From Duganella sp. BuS-21 (GTDB taxonomy: Bacteria; Pseudomonadota; Gammaproteobacteria; Burkholderiales; Burkholderiaceae_D): a DNA stretch of 64,000 nucleotides. A model generated the notes under the pieces. That model was not told where the DNA came from. It saw only the letters and a list, made by a program, of their open reading frames with translations, and ran no database searches. Shown piece by piece: positions 45,001 through 53,337 of this stretch (positions are counted from its first letter, which is position 1; each line of letters opens with the position of its first letter). The DNA lies in contig CP097466.1 of assembly GCA_041874725.1 (NCBI GenBank), forward strand, positions 6,425,672 to 6,489,671, read 5' to 3'. A program made the translations under genes and the position numbers.

Positions 45001-45909
45001 ATGAGTAAGACTGCCCCAAACTGGGCGATATGGAAACGCGTCCGCGACGTGAATGCCAAGGAGGCTGTCGCGTTGACGCTAAATATCGAACCCCGCACGC
45101 CCGGGACTGTGAGGACACAGGAGTATTCCGATCGGCTTTTTTTGATCGAGCGTGTTCTAGGAGCAAACATCCACATAACCCTAGCAGACCTTGCTAAGTG
45201 GTCCCATTCTATGGAGTGGAATATTCCTCTGGAACTCGGCGCTATGGCCTCTGTAACCGCGATTATCTATCCGTCTCCGCCACAAGATAAAGCTTTTGAT
45301 ATTCTAGGCTCGATCATTGCGCCAGGTAGGGATCTGGCCGAGCTGCAATCTGCCCTTGAATCTGAAGGGTGCAAACTTGTAACAACGGAGGATGGTTTGG
45401 CAATACATGTCCAGGATGGCACCGTGGCAGGCTCCATGCGTGATATTAAGGACATTTATTCGGTCGCGAGTGACGCGTATAGTCGCTCCAAAAATCCGAA
45501 GATAGGACAACTCATGCGCGCGTCCCAAAACTCTGGTGGCGGAGCATCGCAATCTAATGTGCGGTTAGCACACGGGTACGTGAGCTCTCTCGCTGTGGAG
45601 GCAGGGAGAGTGCTGGTCAAATTAAACGAAAGCGAGAAACCAAAGCCAAGGGTTGAGCTTTCTTGGCAGGACGAGGCCAGAAAAGAGGCAAATGCGGCTT
45701 ATCTGGAAGCAAAGAAATTAGGTTATGAATTAGGCAAGGAAGAGATATCGAGAAAAGTCGAGGAGCGACTTGCTGCAAGGCAAATAGAATCTACTCGGGG
45801 CCGACTAACAGCTCCAAACATTCTTCGAGAAGCGTTGGCGCCAACTAAGTGGAAGAAGCCCAGCTCCAGCACAGGGAAAGTTGGGGAAATCGGGGAAGCC
45901 GAAAAGTAG
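45001..45909 (+). CDS. hypothetical protein, element cargo
   Basis: A 302-residue soluble protein, not recognised. The N-terminal 100 residues (WAIWKRVRDVNAKEAVALTLNIEP...) include an ordered, mixed alpha/beta segment, a pattern common in proteins carried by integrated elements. The C-terminal third is charged and helical (KEANAAYLEAKKLGYELGKEEISRKVEERLAA). SD GAAGGGG precedes ATG. Neighbours are the left att and the AlpA-like regulators; composition is lower in GC than the core genome. Confidence 0.6.
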   Translation: MSKTAPNWAIWKRVRDVNAKEAVALTLNIEPRTPGTVRTQEYSDRLFLIERVLGANIHITLADLAKWSHSMEWNIPLELGAMASVTAIIYPSPPQDKAFDILGSIIAPGRDLAELQSALESEGCKLVTTEDGLAIHVQDGTVAGSMRDIKDIYSVASDAYSRSKNPKIGQLMRASQNSGGGASQSNVRLAHGYVSSLAVEAGRVLVKLNESEKPKPRVELSWQDEARKEANAAYLEAKKLGYELGKEEISRKVEERLAARQIESTRGRLTAPNILREALAPTKWKKPSSSTGKVGEIGEAEK

Positions 45910-45948
45910 CGATCGGGGGAAAATTCCCGGTGATTTAAAATCAAGGAG

Positions 45949-45982
45949 AGCCAGTGCCCATAAGGGTTACTGGCTTTTTTTG
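45949..45982 (+). terminator. terminator after the 302-residue ORF
   Basis: AGCCAGT/ACTGGCT stem, 13-nt loop, followed by TTTTTTTGTTTT on the plus strand. GGGAAAAT-type palindromes flank it on both sides (45915-45930, 45994-46006). Confidence 0.75.
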
Positions 45983-46050
45983 TTTTACTTGCCGGGGAAA
46001 ATCCCCAGCTGTGAAGTAGAGCCATCGAATATCACAAGGAGTGACATGAC

Positions 46051-46254
46051 ATGGCAAGCAACCAAACCTATGCTGTATCTGTAAGGGAAACGATGACGAC
46101 GGCGCAAGCCGCAGCCGCCCTCAACCGCAAGCCCCTCACGCTGAACCGCTGGGCATGGACCAACACCGGTCCGGTGCGCCCTCTGCGCATACATGGCCGC
46201 TTGGCGTGGCCGAGCGATGAAATCGCGGCGCTGCTGAGTGGAGTTCAACAATGA
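46051..46254 (+). CDS. AlpA/MerR-like helix-turn-helix protein
   Basis: A 67-residue DNA-binding protein: TAQAAAALNRKPLTLNRWAWTNTGPVRPLRIHGRLAWPSDEIAALL is the winged HTH seen in excisionase and AlpA-like regulators of integrated elements. Stop overlaps the next gene's ATG (ATGA). Likely controls integrase or excision; inference from family. Confidence 0.75.
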   Translation: MASNQTYAVSVRETMTTAQAAAALNRKPLTLNRWAWTNTGPVRPLRIHGRLAWPSDEIAALLSGVQQ

Positions 46255-46478
46255 GCGCCGTCCCATCGCCAAGCTTGCCGACCGTGGGCATGTCGCGCTG
46301 GCTGCAGCTCCAACACATAATCCCCGTTTCGCGTGAAAAGTGGCGCCAGCTTTGCATGGCTGGCCGCGCGCCGGCACCGGTTCGCCTATCTGAGCGCTGC
46401 ACTATGTACCCGAATGCTGAGGTGCATCGTTGGCTGGCCGATCCCGTCGGCTATCGCCAGGAAGGCGGTGCAGAATGA
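46251..46478 (+). CDS. AlpA-like regulator
   Basis: A 75-residue protein: GMSRWLQLQHIIPVSREKWRQLCMAGRAPAPVRLSERCTMYPNAEVHRWLADP. It follows the AlpA/Cox pattern of phage-type element regulators, with a final Trp-Leu-Ala-Asp segment. Coupled to both neighbours by 4-nt overlaps, giving a three-gene regulatory operon. Confidence 0.7.
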   Translation: MSAVPSPSLPTVGMSRWLQLQHIIPVSREKWRQLCMAGRAPAPVRLSERCTMYPNAEVHRWLADPVGYRQEGGAE

Positions 46479-46897
46479 CTGCCAGAAAACGAAACGCCTC
46501 CGGCAAGGGAGGCGCTCGACCTACAAAGCTGGCGGGCGGCGTAGGTGGGCAAATCAAAGTTCTGAAGTGCTCCAACCAGTATATCGCAAAGCTGCGTCGG
46601 GAAGTGCGCCGCGCCGGCCTGTTCCTGCGCGACACCACCGGACGCAGCCAGCGCGAGACGCTGCTTGGCGTGCTGCAATACCTTGGCAGCCGTGGGTTAA
46701 ACACACTGGAGGGCGTCGGGCTTGGCTTCTATCGGATCGCCACCCGCGTGCAGGAGCTGCAGGAGGCGGGCTTCAGCATTGACTCGCGCCCTGAACGTGT
46801 CGAAGGCCCGGACGGCCTGGTGCACTGTCGCATCGCGCGTTACGTCTTCTGCGGCCGCCTGCAGGACGCGCAGGGCAAACTGGATCTTGGTGAATGA
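46475..46897 (+). CDS. winged-helix DNA-binding protein
   Basis: A 140-residue protein. A basic N-terminus (MTARKRNASGKGGARPTKL) precedes a winged-helix-like segment, SQRETLLGVLQYLGSRGLNTLEGVGLGFYRIATRVQELQEAGFSI...VHCRIARYVF. Similar proteins sit upstream of mobilisation and replication genes in such elements. The start at 46475 overlaps the AlpA-like gene stop by 4 nt. Role in replication or control is inferred. Confidence 0.65.
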   Translation: MTARKRNASGKGGARPTKLAGGVGGQIKVLKCSNQYIAKLRREVRRAGLFLRDTTGRSQRETLLGVLQYLGSRGLNTLEGVGLGFYRIATRVQELQEAGFSIDSRPERVEGPDGLVHCRIARYVFCGRLQDAQGKLDLGE

Positions 46898-47006
46898 TCG
46901 CCGCCGCCCACCGCCTTTGCGCCGTGGCGCTGCGCCCGCTGCCGCCACCACCGCCCAGCCTCTTGGTCCTGCTGGCGCTGGTGTGCACGGCAAGCAAAGG
47001 GTGTGC

Positions 47007-48371
47007 ATGACCGACGCGTTGTACTTGCGGATCAAGAGCTTGAACACCCGGACCGTGCGCGGCGTTACTTCGCCCAAGAACATCGTCCGGGTGGCGGCCT
47101 TGCACAACCTGCGCGAGATACAGGCCGAGTTGGGCGCCAACGCCACCAGTGGGATCAACCCCGCGCGCATGCACCTGAACTACCAACTACGCGGCCCAGC
47201 GACCGCCGACGATGTGGCCGGCCTCGCGCTGGCGCTGCTGGACAACGCCGGCGTGCAGTCGCTGCGCCGTGACGCGTGCATGGCGCTGGAACTGGTCGTG
47301 AGCGTGCCGGCCGATACCACCATCGACCACCGCGCATACTTCTCCGCCGCCGTGGCATGGGCAGACGCCCATTTCAATGTCCCTATCCTGAGCGCCGCCG
47401 TCCACCTGGACGAAGCCGCGCCGCATTGCCACATCCTGCTGCTGCCGCTGGTCGCTGGCCGAATGCAGGGCGGCGCGCTCGCCGGTGGACCGGCCAAGAT
47501 CCGCGCCATGCTGGCCGACTTCCAGCAGCAGGTTGCGCAGCGCTTCGGCCTGACCCACCAGCCGCGCGCTAAGCGCCTCAGCAAGCCGAACAGGGATGCG
47601 TCCGGTCGCATGGTGCTGGACGCCCTGCGCGCGCGCCCTGAGCGCATGAGCGAGCCGGGCATGCGCGATGCGCTTATCTCAGCCCTTGGCAGCCAGGCGG
47701 AGACGCTGCTGGCACTGCTGGGCTTAAGCATGCCGACCACCAAGGAGAAGGCAAAGAGCTTCGCGGACATCATGACGGCGCCGTGCAAGCCTGATCGCAC
47801 GCGTCGCGCAGCATCGAACACGATGCATATAGACGTTGCACAAAATTTGAGCAATCAGGATGGCAAGAAATTCGACAACGTCTATGTCTCTGTAGACGTT
47901 GCTCCTTCACCCTCCCCAAATCCAGCAGGTGCGCAGCCGCTGCAGCCGGCCACCGACCAGGCGACCGGCACCGCCGACCAGCGCCAGCACTCAGCCGAAA
48001 ACTTGGCCCAGCAGCAGGCCGCCCAGGTCGAGCAGCGCGAGGCCCGCACCGGCGCCGCTGACCAGTCGGCCGAGGGTATGCAAAGTCCTCTGCACACCTC
48101 CGCGTCGACCACCGGCCAAGCCGCGCCGACCAGCGCCAGCACCGCGCCGGCCAAGCGCAAGCGCACTGCGACAAGTCGCCACTCGGCCGACACAGGGGGT
48201 GTCCGCAAAATTTCGGCCCCCCCTGAGCCATGCAGAGCCGGGCGAGGTCGACGTGAGCAATTCTGCACGCACCACGCCGCAGTCCACCGTCCGCGCCGGC
48301 AGCAGAGATGCATCCAGATCTGGACACATGCCCATCGGTGCGGCCAGCGACTTCCACCGCCAGCGCGATGA
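47007..48371 (+). CDS. MobV/Pre-type relaxase
   Basis: A 454-residue protein. The metal-binding three-His motif of the Mob_Pre relaxases is present at residues 133-142, HLDEAAPHCH (HxDE..PHxH). The N-terminal MTDALYLRIKSLNTRTVRGVTSPKN is like Pre/Mob starts. It would nick at oriT and pilot the single strand through a helper secretion system. The last 60 residues (from about 48190) read in a low-GC3 frame and overlap a better-coding +1 frame; see findings. The ATG at 47007 is chosen over the upstream shadow frame. Confidence 0.8.
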   Translation: MTDALYLRIKSLNTRTVRGVTSPKNIVRVAALHNLREIQAELGANATSGINPARMHLNYQLRGPATADDVAGLALALLDNAGVQSLRRDACMALELVVSVPADTTIDHRAYFSAAVAWADAHFNVPILSAAVHLDEAAPHCHILLLPLVAGRMQGGALAGGPAKIRAMLADFQQQVAQRFGLTHQPRAKRLSKPNRDASGRMVLDALRARPERMSEPGMRDALISALGSQAETLLALLGLSMPTTKEKAKSFADIMTAPCKPDRTRRAASNTMHIDVAQNLSNQDGKKFDNVYVSVDVAPSPSPNPAGAQPLQPATDQATGTADQRQHSAENLAQQQAAQVEQREARTGAADQSAEGMQSPLHTSASTTGQAAPTSASTAPAKRKRTATSRHSADTGGVRKISAPPEPCRAGRGRREQFCTHHAAVHRPRRQQRCIQIWTHAHRCGQRLPPPAR

Positions 48372-48543
48372 CGACCACCCGGCCGCGACCTGGTGCAGTG
48401 TCCGCGGTGAGTTCGTGCAGGCCACCGGCCCGCCGCCCAGCGCCTGCCACTGCACCAATGACCAACCAACCGGCCCGGCGGTACCGGGAGCGAAGTGGGA
48501 TTTCCCTACTTCGAATAACTTGAACCGAAAGGCAGCACCATGA
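48253..48543 (+). CDS. possible small ORF overlapping the relaxase tail
   Basis: 96 residues from GTG 48253 in the +1 frame relative to the relaxase (MSNSARTTPQSTVRAGSRD...GHMPIGAASDFHRQRDDDHPAATWCSV...). GC3 is strongly biased, as in real genes here, whereas the relaxase frame is not. Either a separate gene or the true continuation of the relaxase after a frameshift at the C7 run near 48216-48222. Its stop overlaps the next ATG (ATGA). Confidence 0.45.
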   Translation: MSNSARTTPQSTVRAGSRDASRSGHMPIGAASDFHRQRDDDHPAATWCSVRGEFVQATGPPPSACHCTNDQPTGPAVPGAKWDFPTSNNLNRKAAP

Positions 48544-49172
48544 AATTGAAATTGAACAAAGACGGCTCGGCCGTCGTCAAGGATGGCAAACCCGTGTACG
48601 TGCACGACAGTGGGCGCGAGGAAGCGTTCGACGCCACGGCCGCCTGGAGGTTGGCATTGAGCGCGCACTTCGCAGCCTCGCCGGTGATGGCCGGCCTCAA
48701 ATTGCCCGCTGACGTGGCCGCATCATTTTTCGGCGACGCGTTCCGCCTCGAAGGGGGCAAGCTGATCGCGATCGATAAGCACGGCATCCAGTTGTATTCG
48801 CCAACGCGCCACGGTGAGGCGGCGAACTTCGATGAAGCGTTTGGGCAACTGGTCGACCGTTACGAGCGCAAGGGCATGATTCTGCGCGAAGGCGGCGCAC
48901 TTCCCGCACCTGGTGCTGGTGCTGCCGGCGCTGCGCCGGTTGGCCAGCCCGCCGCAGGCCGCGCGGTGACCCGCCAGCAGTTCGACTCAATGGACCCGGA
49001 ACAACGCATGCGCCACATCAAGGCCGGCGGCTCTGTCGCTGATGGCGCCACCGGGCCAGCACCTGCCGCGCCTGCGCGTGGCGCCAAGGTGATGACGCGC
49101 GCGCAGTTCGACCAGTCCTCGCAGGGCGACCGCGCGGCATTCATCAAAGCCGGTGGCTCCGTGTCCGACTGA
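48540..49172 (+). CDS. phage scaffold-like protein
   Basis: A 210-residue protein. The N-terminus MKLKLNKDGSAVVKDGKPVYVHDSG and the segment FGDAFRLEGGKLIAIDKHGIQLYSPTRHGEAANFDEAFGQLVDRY resemble phage capsid-assembly/scaffold proteins (DUF6651 type). It ends with two repeats, VTRQQFDSMDPEQRMRHIKAGGSVAD and VMTRAQFDQSSQGDRAAFIKAGGSVSD, the tail motif of those proteins. The long coiled-coil middle of the phage version is missing. No capsid gene is nearby. Assignment by recall of family sequence; function here unknown. Confidence 0.55.
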   Translation: MKLKLNKDGSAVVKDGKPVYVHDSGREEAFDATAAWRLALSAHFAASPVMAGLKLPADVAASFFGDAFRLEGGKLIAIDKHGIQLYSPTRHGEAANFDEAFGQLVDRYERKGMILREGGALPAPGAGAAGAAPVGQPAAGRAVTRQQFDSMDPEQRMRHIKAGGSVADGATGPAPAAPARGAKVMTRAQFDQSSQGDRAAFIKAGGSVSD

Positions 49173-49286
49173 GCAAATCGGCCCGCTGAGCGGCTGGCGC
49201 TGCTCGGCTAGACCAACCTACCCGGCGAGGCGTGTTCGCGTCGCCACGGAGCGATAAACCGCCTTGCCGGGTAAACGGAGATGGAT

Positions 49287-49586
49287 ATGAACGACAGAGA
49301 ACTCATAAACGCCGCGTTGCAGTGGCACGCAGCCCACGTCCGCCGGCTGGCCGTAGGCCGGGAGAAGCGTCGCATCGACGCCCAGCTCAAGGCCGGCGGC
49401 GATGACGGCTGGAACCTACAACGAATCATTCAGCAGAACGAAACCGGCCGCCAGATCACCGAACTGAAACGCCGCGAATTGGCCGCCCTGCGCGCGCTGG
49501 CCAAGGTGTGCGCGAAGCAGCGCGGCCACCTGCAGGCCGCCGACGTCATTGACGTGGACGGCGCCGTGGTGCTGTTGTCAGCCTAA
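49287..49586 (+). CDS. hypothetical helical protein
   Basis: 99 residues, not recognised. Strongly helical and charged (WHAAHVRRLAVGREKRRIDAQLKAGGDDGWNLQRIIQQNE...TELKRRELAALRALAKVCAKQ). ATG 49287 is preferred (GGAG 6 nt before) over 49281. An inverted repeat GCCGGGT/ACCCGGC (49220-49272) lies in the leader. Confidence 0.6.
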   Translation: MNDRELINAALQWHAAHVRRLAVGREKRRIDAQLKAGGDDGWNLQRIIQQNETGRQITELKRRELAALRALAKVCAKQRGHLQAADVIDVDGAVVLLSA

Positions 49587-49620
49587 TTCCATAACCGCCC
49601 ACATGGGCAGAAAGCAAAAC

Positions 49621-49956
49621 ATGAACCCGACTATCTACCGTAACGGCGAGCCCGCTAATCTTGGCGGCCCCGAAATCCTTGTCATTTGCGGCGACATCTT
49701 GCGCTGTAATGGCGATGTCGGCGACGATGAGCCGGTACCGCTGGAGGGTATGCAGTTCGCCCGCGAGGCTGTAGCTGGCATCCTCGCAGCTGCGCGCGCC
49801 GGCGGCTACAAGCAATGCGATATCCTGGAAACGCTGCTGCTGTGCGGTGATTTGACGCCACGCATTGGCGCCATGGCCAGGGACGCATGTGCGGCCGCCG
49901 GAGTTCCCGCGCTGCGTGAGCTGTTCGCCCGCATCGGCCCCTTTGTGGACGAATGA
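49621..49956 (+). CDS. hypothetical protein
   Basis: 111 residues, not recognised: NPTIYRNGEPANLGGPEILVICGDILRC...PLEGMQFAREAVAGILAAARAGGYKQCDILETLLLCGDLTPR. Good GC3 coding bias. It precedes the DUF2280 gene and may be part of the same transcript. Confidence 0.55.
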   Translation: MNPTIYRNGEPANLGGPEILVICGDILRCNGDVGDDEPVPLEGMQFAREAVAGILAAARAGGYKQCDILETLLLCGDLTPRIGAMARDACAAAGVPALRELFARIGPFVDE

Positions 49957-49994
49957 GCCGCTTCTACCTTTACCCAGCTTGACAGATTCGCACC

Positions 49995-50363
49995 ATGGCC
50001 AACATCCCTACCGCCGTCGCAATCCATATCCTGCAAGGGCTGGCGTGCTTTGACACCCCCGAGCAGGTGGCCGCCTCCGTCAAGGTGAATTTCGGCCTGG
50101 TGCTGACCCGCCAGCGCATCGAGGCGTGGCACCCTGAGCGGCGCGCCGGCGCCAAGCTTGGCGCGCACTGGAGGGAGATATTCTACGAGACGCGCGCTAG
50201 ACTGCTGGCCGAAGTCGAGAACATCCCGATTGCCTGCCGGTCTTACCGTCTCAAGGTGCTAGACCGAGTTGCGCACCAGGCTGAGGCGATGGGCAATATC
50301 GCGCTGGCCATGCAGATTCTGGAGCAGGCCGCGCGCGAGGTCGGAGCCGAGCAGACCGGCTAG
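49995..50363 (+). CDS. DUF2280 protein, terminase-small-subunit-like
   Basis: 122 residues closely following the DUF2280 pattern of phage proteins encoded in the terminase small subunit position: LQGLACFDTPEQVAASVKVNFGLVLTRQRIEAWHPERRAG and a helical C-terminus YRLKVLDRVAHQAEAMGNIALAMQILEQAAREVG. A small-terminase-like protein recognises packaging sites. No large terminase, portal or capsid gene is found in the element, so it stands alone. Stop overlaps the stop region of the minus-strand lipoprotein gene. Confidence 0.75.
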   Translation: MANIPTAVAIHILQGLACFDTPEQVAASVKVNFGLVLTRQRIEAWHPERRAGAKLGAHWREIFYETRARLLAEVENIPIACRSYRLKVLDRVAHQAEAMGNIALAMQILEQAAREVGAEQTG

Positions 50364-50503
50364 GACTGGCGCTCAGTGCAGCCCTGCATGCTGGCCGCAT
50401 GCGGAATTTCATCCGGGTTGCAAGGTGCGACGGGAATGGTGGCGCAGCCCGCAAAGGCGCACGAAATGATGATGGCCGTGATGATACGAATAAGCTTTTG
50501 CAT
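50360..50503 (-). CDS. very small lipoprotein
   Basis: 47 residues from ATG 50503: MQKLIRIITAIIISCAFAGC with lipobox FAGC (Cys20), then ATIPVAPCNPDEIPH. AGGAATACCAC lies in front as SD. Read convergent to the DUF2280 gene, ending in its stop. No family recognised; size and type resemble spanin-like or entry-exclusion lipoproteins of mobile elements, which is only a guess. The 288 bp upstream contain nothing else evident. Confidence 0.55.
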   Translation of the reverse strand: MQKLIRIITAIIISCAFAGCATIPVAPCNPDEIPHAASMQGCTERQS

Positions 50504-50791
50504 GTGGTATTCCTAGAATCTTGCGAGTGGTGGAGATTGGTATAGGAAAAAACCGCACACGTTTTAGCCAAATTGCATCTCACACGCAAAATAAAGATTC
50601 GGGCCAGCCAGCGTCACGAGGATCGGAGCCGGCGCGCACTATTCCAAAGTGCGCAAATTTAAACCGCGCACCATCTCGGAAAGCTAGCGTTCATGCGGGT
50701 TTGAGGGAATCTAGTGCCGCACCGCCCGAAACGATAGTTGCGCATTTTCGACCCGCTGCGCAACAAAACGAACTTTTCAAAAGGAGAGAGC

Positions 50792-51037
50792 ATGCCCAGA
50801 TGGACCGACGCAGCGCGCGCCAAGCAGGCCGCCCTGATCGCCCGCTGGAAGCCGTGGCAGGCCGCCACCGGGCCGCGCACCGCCGACGGAAAGGCCAAGA
50901 CTGCCCGTAACGCCGACAAGGGTGGCGATGCTGGCCGCGCCCAGCGCCTTGCCGATGCTCACACCGAGCTGAAGGCGGCGCTAGCTAAGGTGGACAGGCT
51001 CAGTAAGGCGAAACGTCGCAGGCGGGAAGCGCCCTGA
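50792..51037 (+). CDS. small basic conserved protein
   Basis: 81 residues: WTDAARAKQAALIARWKPWQAATGPRTADGKAKTARNADKGG, a short motif (W.PW..STGP.T..GKA..ARNA.KGG) that recurs in many betaproteobacterial accessory regions. Very basic and Ala-rich. Excellent SD (AAGGAGAGAGC). Function unknown. Confidence 0.65.
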   Translation: MPRWTDAARAKQAALIARWKPWQAATGPRTADGKAKTARNADKGGDAGRAQRLADAHTELKAALAKVDRLSKAKRRRREAP

Positions 51038-51178
51038 TGGGGGCTGCGGGTGAGGGGTATGTTGCAGCGCGTATCTCGTATGCTATCTGCGTCCATCCTC
51101 AATGAACACTTCAGTTAACTTTATGTAGTTCCGAAATGCAACCTCCATGTTGTTATTTTTGAATTTAAGGAGGATGTG

Positions 51179-51394
51179 ATGACCACTCAAGCGGAAGCCA
51201 TAGAGGCTTTGATTAAATTAAGTCGAGATTCTACGGCTGGAACAGCCGTAAGGTGCGCAGCTGCCGAAGGTTTGGGATATGTTGGAGGCTCAGAGGCACG
51301 GACCGAGTTGCTAAAACTCATGACGACACATAATGCTGGAACTGATATCAGGTCTGCTGCTGCAAGGGCACTCGGCCATGCAGCTAAAAGCTAG
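51179..51394 (+). CDS. small HEAT-repeat-like protein
   Basis: 71 residues: two helical repeats (AVRCAAAEGLGYVGGSEARTELLKLM and DIRSAAARALGHAAKS), like a minimal HEAT unit. SD AAGGAGG precedes ATG 51179. Lower GC than neighbours. Not recognised beyond the repeats. Confidence 0.6.
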   Translation: MTTQAEAIEALIKLSRDSTAGTAVRCAAAEGLGYVGGSEARTELLKLMTTHNAGTDIRSAAARALGHAAKS

Positions 51395-51969
51395 CAAGCT
51401 GATACGGAAAATCCTGCAACGCCCGGTTGTGGGGAAACCCCACTTTGCCATCGTCAGCTCTAAAACCGGGAAAATCCCGGTATTTTAAATCCCATAGCGC
51501 TGCCGGTGCCGATGTCCTGAGATTTAAGGAGATGTTTGCCGGCGCGCTAGGTGCAGCCACCGCCGCCATTCGCGAGAACTCGCGAGCCTTCGCGACTCCT
51601 CGCGCGGTCGGCTGTAACGGCACCTGACACGGCACCCGTAACGCCTGCAACGCATTGCAGGTCAGCGCCAACGTTTCGGGAAGCCTATCGAAAGAGTTTC
51701 GGGAACCCTTTGCGGAAGCCTATCGGGAACCCCTTCGAAGCCCCTTGCAAGCCCCTTCCATGAGCCTGCGGCGTCCGCATTCCGTCCGCAATTTGTCCGC
51801 GCCGCTGCGGACGTGCTGCGGAAACCCAGCTGGTTCCTATCCGGTACTAGGCCGGTTTCAACGGGCGTTGAGCACTCGCTGGAAATCACTCAGAAGCCGG
51901 GTAGATTGCGGGGGGGGACTTTAAGTCCCTCACTAATTCTGCAGAATTAACCTCCGATAGAATGAGGGA
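51395..51969. other. 575-bp repeat-rich non-coding region
   Basis: No convincing gene. It holds GGGGAAACCCC (51431-51441), the dyad ACCGGGAAAATCCCGGT (51465-51481), CGCGA repeats (51570-51605), degenerate GGGAAGCCTATCG-like units (51678-51745) and GTCCGC repeats (51780-51815). Such iteron-like composition suits an origin of replication or transfer, but this is not shown. Confidence 0.45.
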
Positions 51970-52275
51970 ATGTCAAAAACTCCCAAATTCCCCGGCCCGC
52001 TGACCGCGCGCGGCGCCGTCCTGGCTGTGCTCTTGTCCGATGCGGACCAGACTGGCGTCGAACCGCTGCAGGGCCGCACGTCGTTGGCCGCCATCGTCAA
52101 GATGCTGAAACGCAAATACCATTAGCCCATCGAGTTCAGCAGCTTCCCGTCCAATGCTGGTGATGGCCGCGCCACTAGGGCGACGGTGTACAGCCTGTCG
52201 GTGACGGTTGTGATGAAAGCGCTGGACAGCGGCGGTCGGGAGTGGCTGGACAGCAGAATGAGGGCCAACGCGTGA
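51970..52275 (+). pseudogene. conserved element protein with in-frame amber stop
   Basis: The frame from ATG 51970 reads MSKTPKFPGPLTARGAVLAV...VKMLKRKYH, then TAG (52123-52125), then continues PIEFSSFPSNAGDGRATRATVYSLSVTVVMKALDSGGREWLDS to a stop at 52275. The whole of it, read as TGG, matches a conserved betaproteobacterial protein that has W-P-I-E at this point. One G-to-A change would create the stop. Pseudogene unless amber is read through. Confidence 0.75.
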
Positions 52276-52525
52276 CTTCGCAGCATGGCTGACATCGTGC
52301 GTTAAGGTCGGAAGGTTCGAAGATGTTTTGATGCTGCGCAAATGTCAATGATGGGTGAGGGAAAGGCACCACACCTCCCCAGAGAAACGTGCCTTAATGT
52401 TGGCCGTCATACGTTGCTGTTCAATTTTTGAACTATAATCGGCGCAAGATGCCGTACATTTTTGTGTGCGACTCAACCGTCAAGGTACTTTCGAGCCGAA
52501 AAGAGATGATGCCGTGCCGCTAAGC

Positions 52526-53335
52526 ATGACCCGCCCCGCAGACTTGCCTGATTTCTCCAAGCCGCCCTTGAACGAGGTTGTGTTGGGTGTGCAGTTTTCT
52601 CCACCTGCTGGATACACACAGATTCAAGCTGGTGAGGTTTGGAGCCTCTATCGGGAAAGATATCCTCGGGTAGAGGAATATATGCCTTTACCACCGGCTT
52701 ACGAACTCTTCGGGCTTCCAGGTATGGGGCAGACCTCCAATCAATTTAGTTTCTTGGAGGGGCCATTGCATGACCGATATTGGTTTCTACGGCCTGCCGG
52801 GGATGAGCTGATTCAATTCCAAAACGACCGTCTTCTGCATAATTGGAGAAAAGTCGGTGACAGCTCTAATCCATACCCAAGATTCGAGAATATGCTCCCT
52901 CAGTTTGAGGATGAACTGAATGCTCTAGAGCGTTATGTGACTAGATTAGTTCCGCAAAAGCTCACGATAAATCAGTATGAAATCTCGTATATAAACCATA
53001 TACCAGTTAGCCAGACTGGCGATTTTCGGGTGGCGGAATGGCTAAACTTCTTGAAGGAAGTTCCCGCTGATGCCGAGGGATTTCAGTTTAGTTTTCGCGA
53101 AGTTATTAAGGAAAACGAAGACTCTCTCTTGGGAAGACTGATTTGTGAAGTGGTTGGCGGCTATAAGCCAACTGGAGAGAGATTGATTTCTCTATCGCTG
53201 ACGGTCCGCGGAGCTCCGGGTGATTCGACAATAAAATCTGCGCTTGATTCTATCGTTAAAGCCCGAAGGATAATTGTTGATAAGTTTTCCGAAATAACTA
53301 CATCAGTAGCTCACAAATTATGGGAGCGAAAATAA
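52526..53335 (+). CDS. TIGR04255 family protein
   Basis: 269 residues from ATG 52526, beginning LPDFSKPPLNEVVLGVQFSP, the hallmark of the sporadically distributed TIGR04255 family; family role unknown. Mixed alpha/beta with no membrane segment. It opens a three-gene operon with two small proteins. AT-rich relative to the host. The GTG-initiated longer frame from 52466 is possible but the conserved start fits 52526. Confidence 0.8.
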   Translation: MTRPADLPDFSKPPLNEVVLGVQFSPPAGYTQIQAGEVWSLYRERYPRVEEYMPLPPAYELFGLPGMGQTSNQFSFLEGPLHDRYWFLRPAGDELIQFQNDRLLHNWRKVGDSSNPYPRFENMLPQFEDELNALERYVTRLVPQKLTINQYEISYINHIPVSQTGDFRVAEWLNFLKEVPADAEGFQFSFREVIKENEDSLLGRLICEVVGGYKPTGERLISLSLTVRGAPGDSTIKSALDSIVKARRIIVDKFSEITTSVAHKLWERK

Positions 53336-53337
53336 TT

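Noticed and set aside
46722..47006. N-terminal extension of the relaxase frame
   Set aside because: Overlaps the winged-helix gene out of frame; Arg/Cys-rich; relaxase-like sequence begins at 47007.
51427..51627. 66-residue plus-strand frame
   Set aside because: Runs through palindromes and CGCGA repeats, has no SD and no coding bias.
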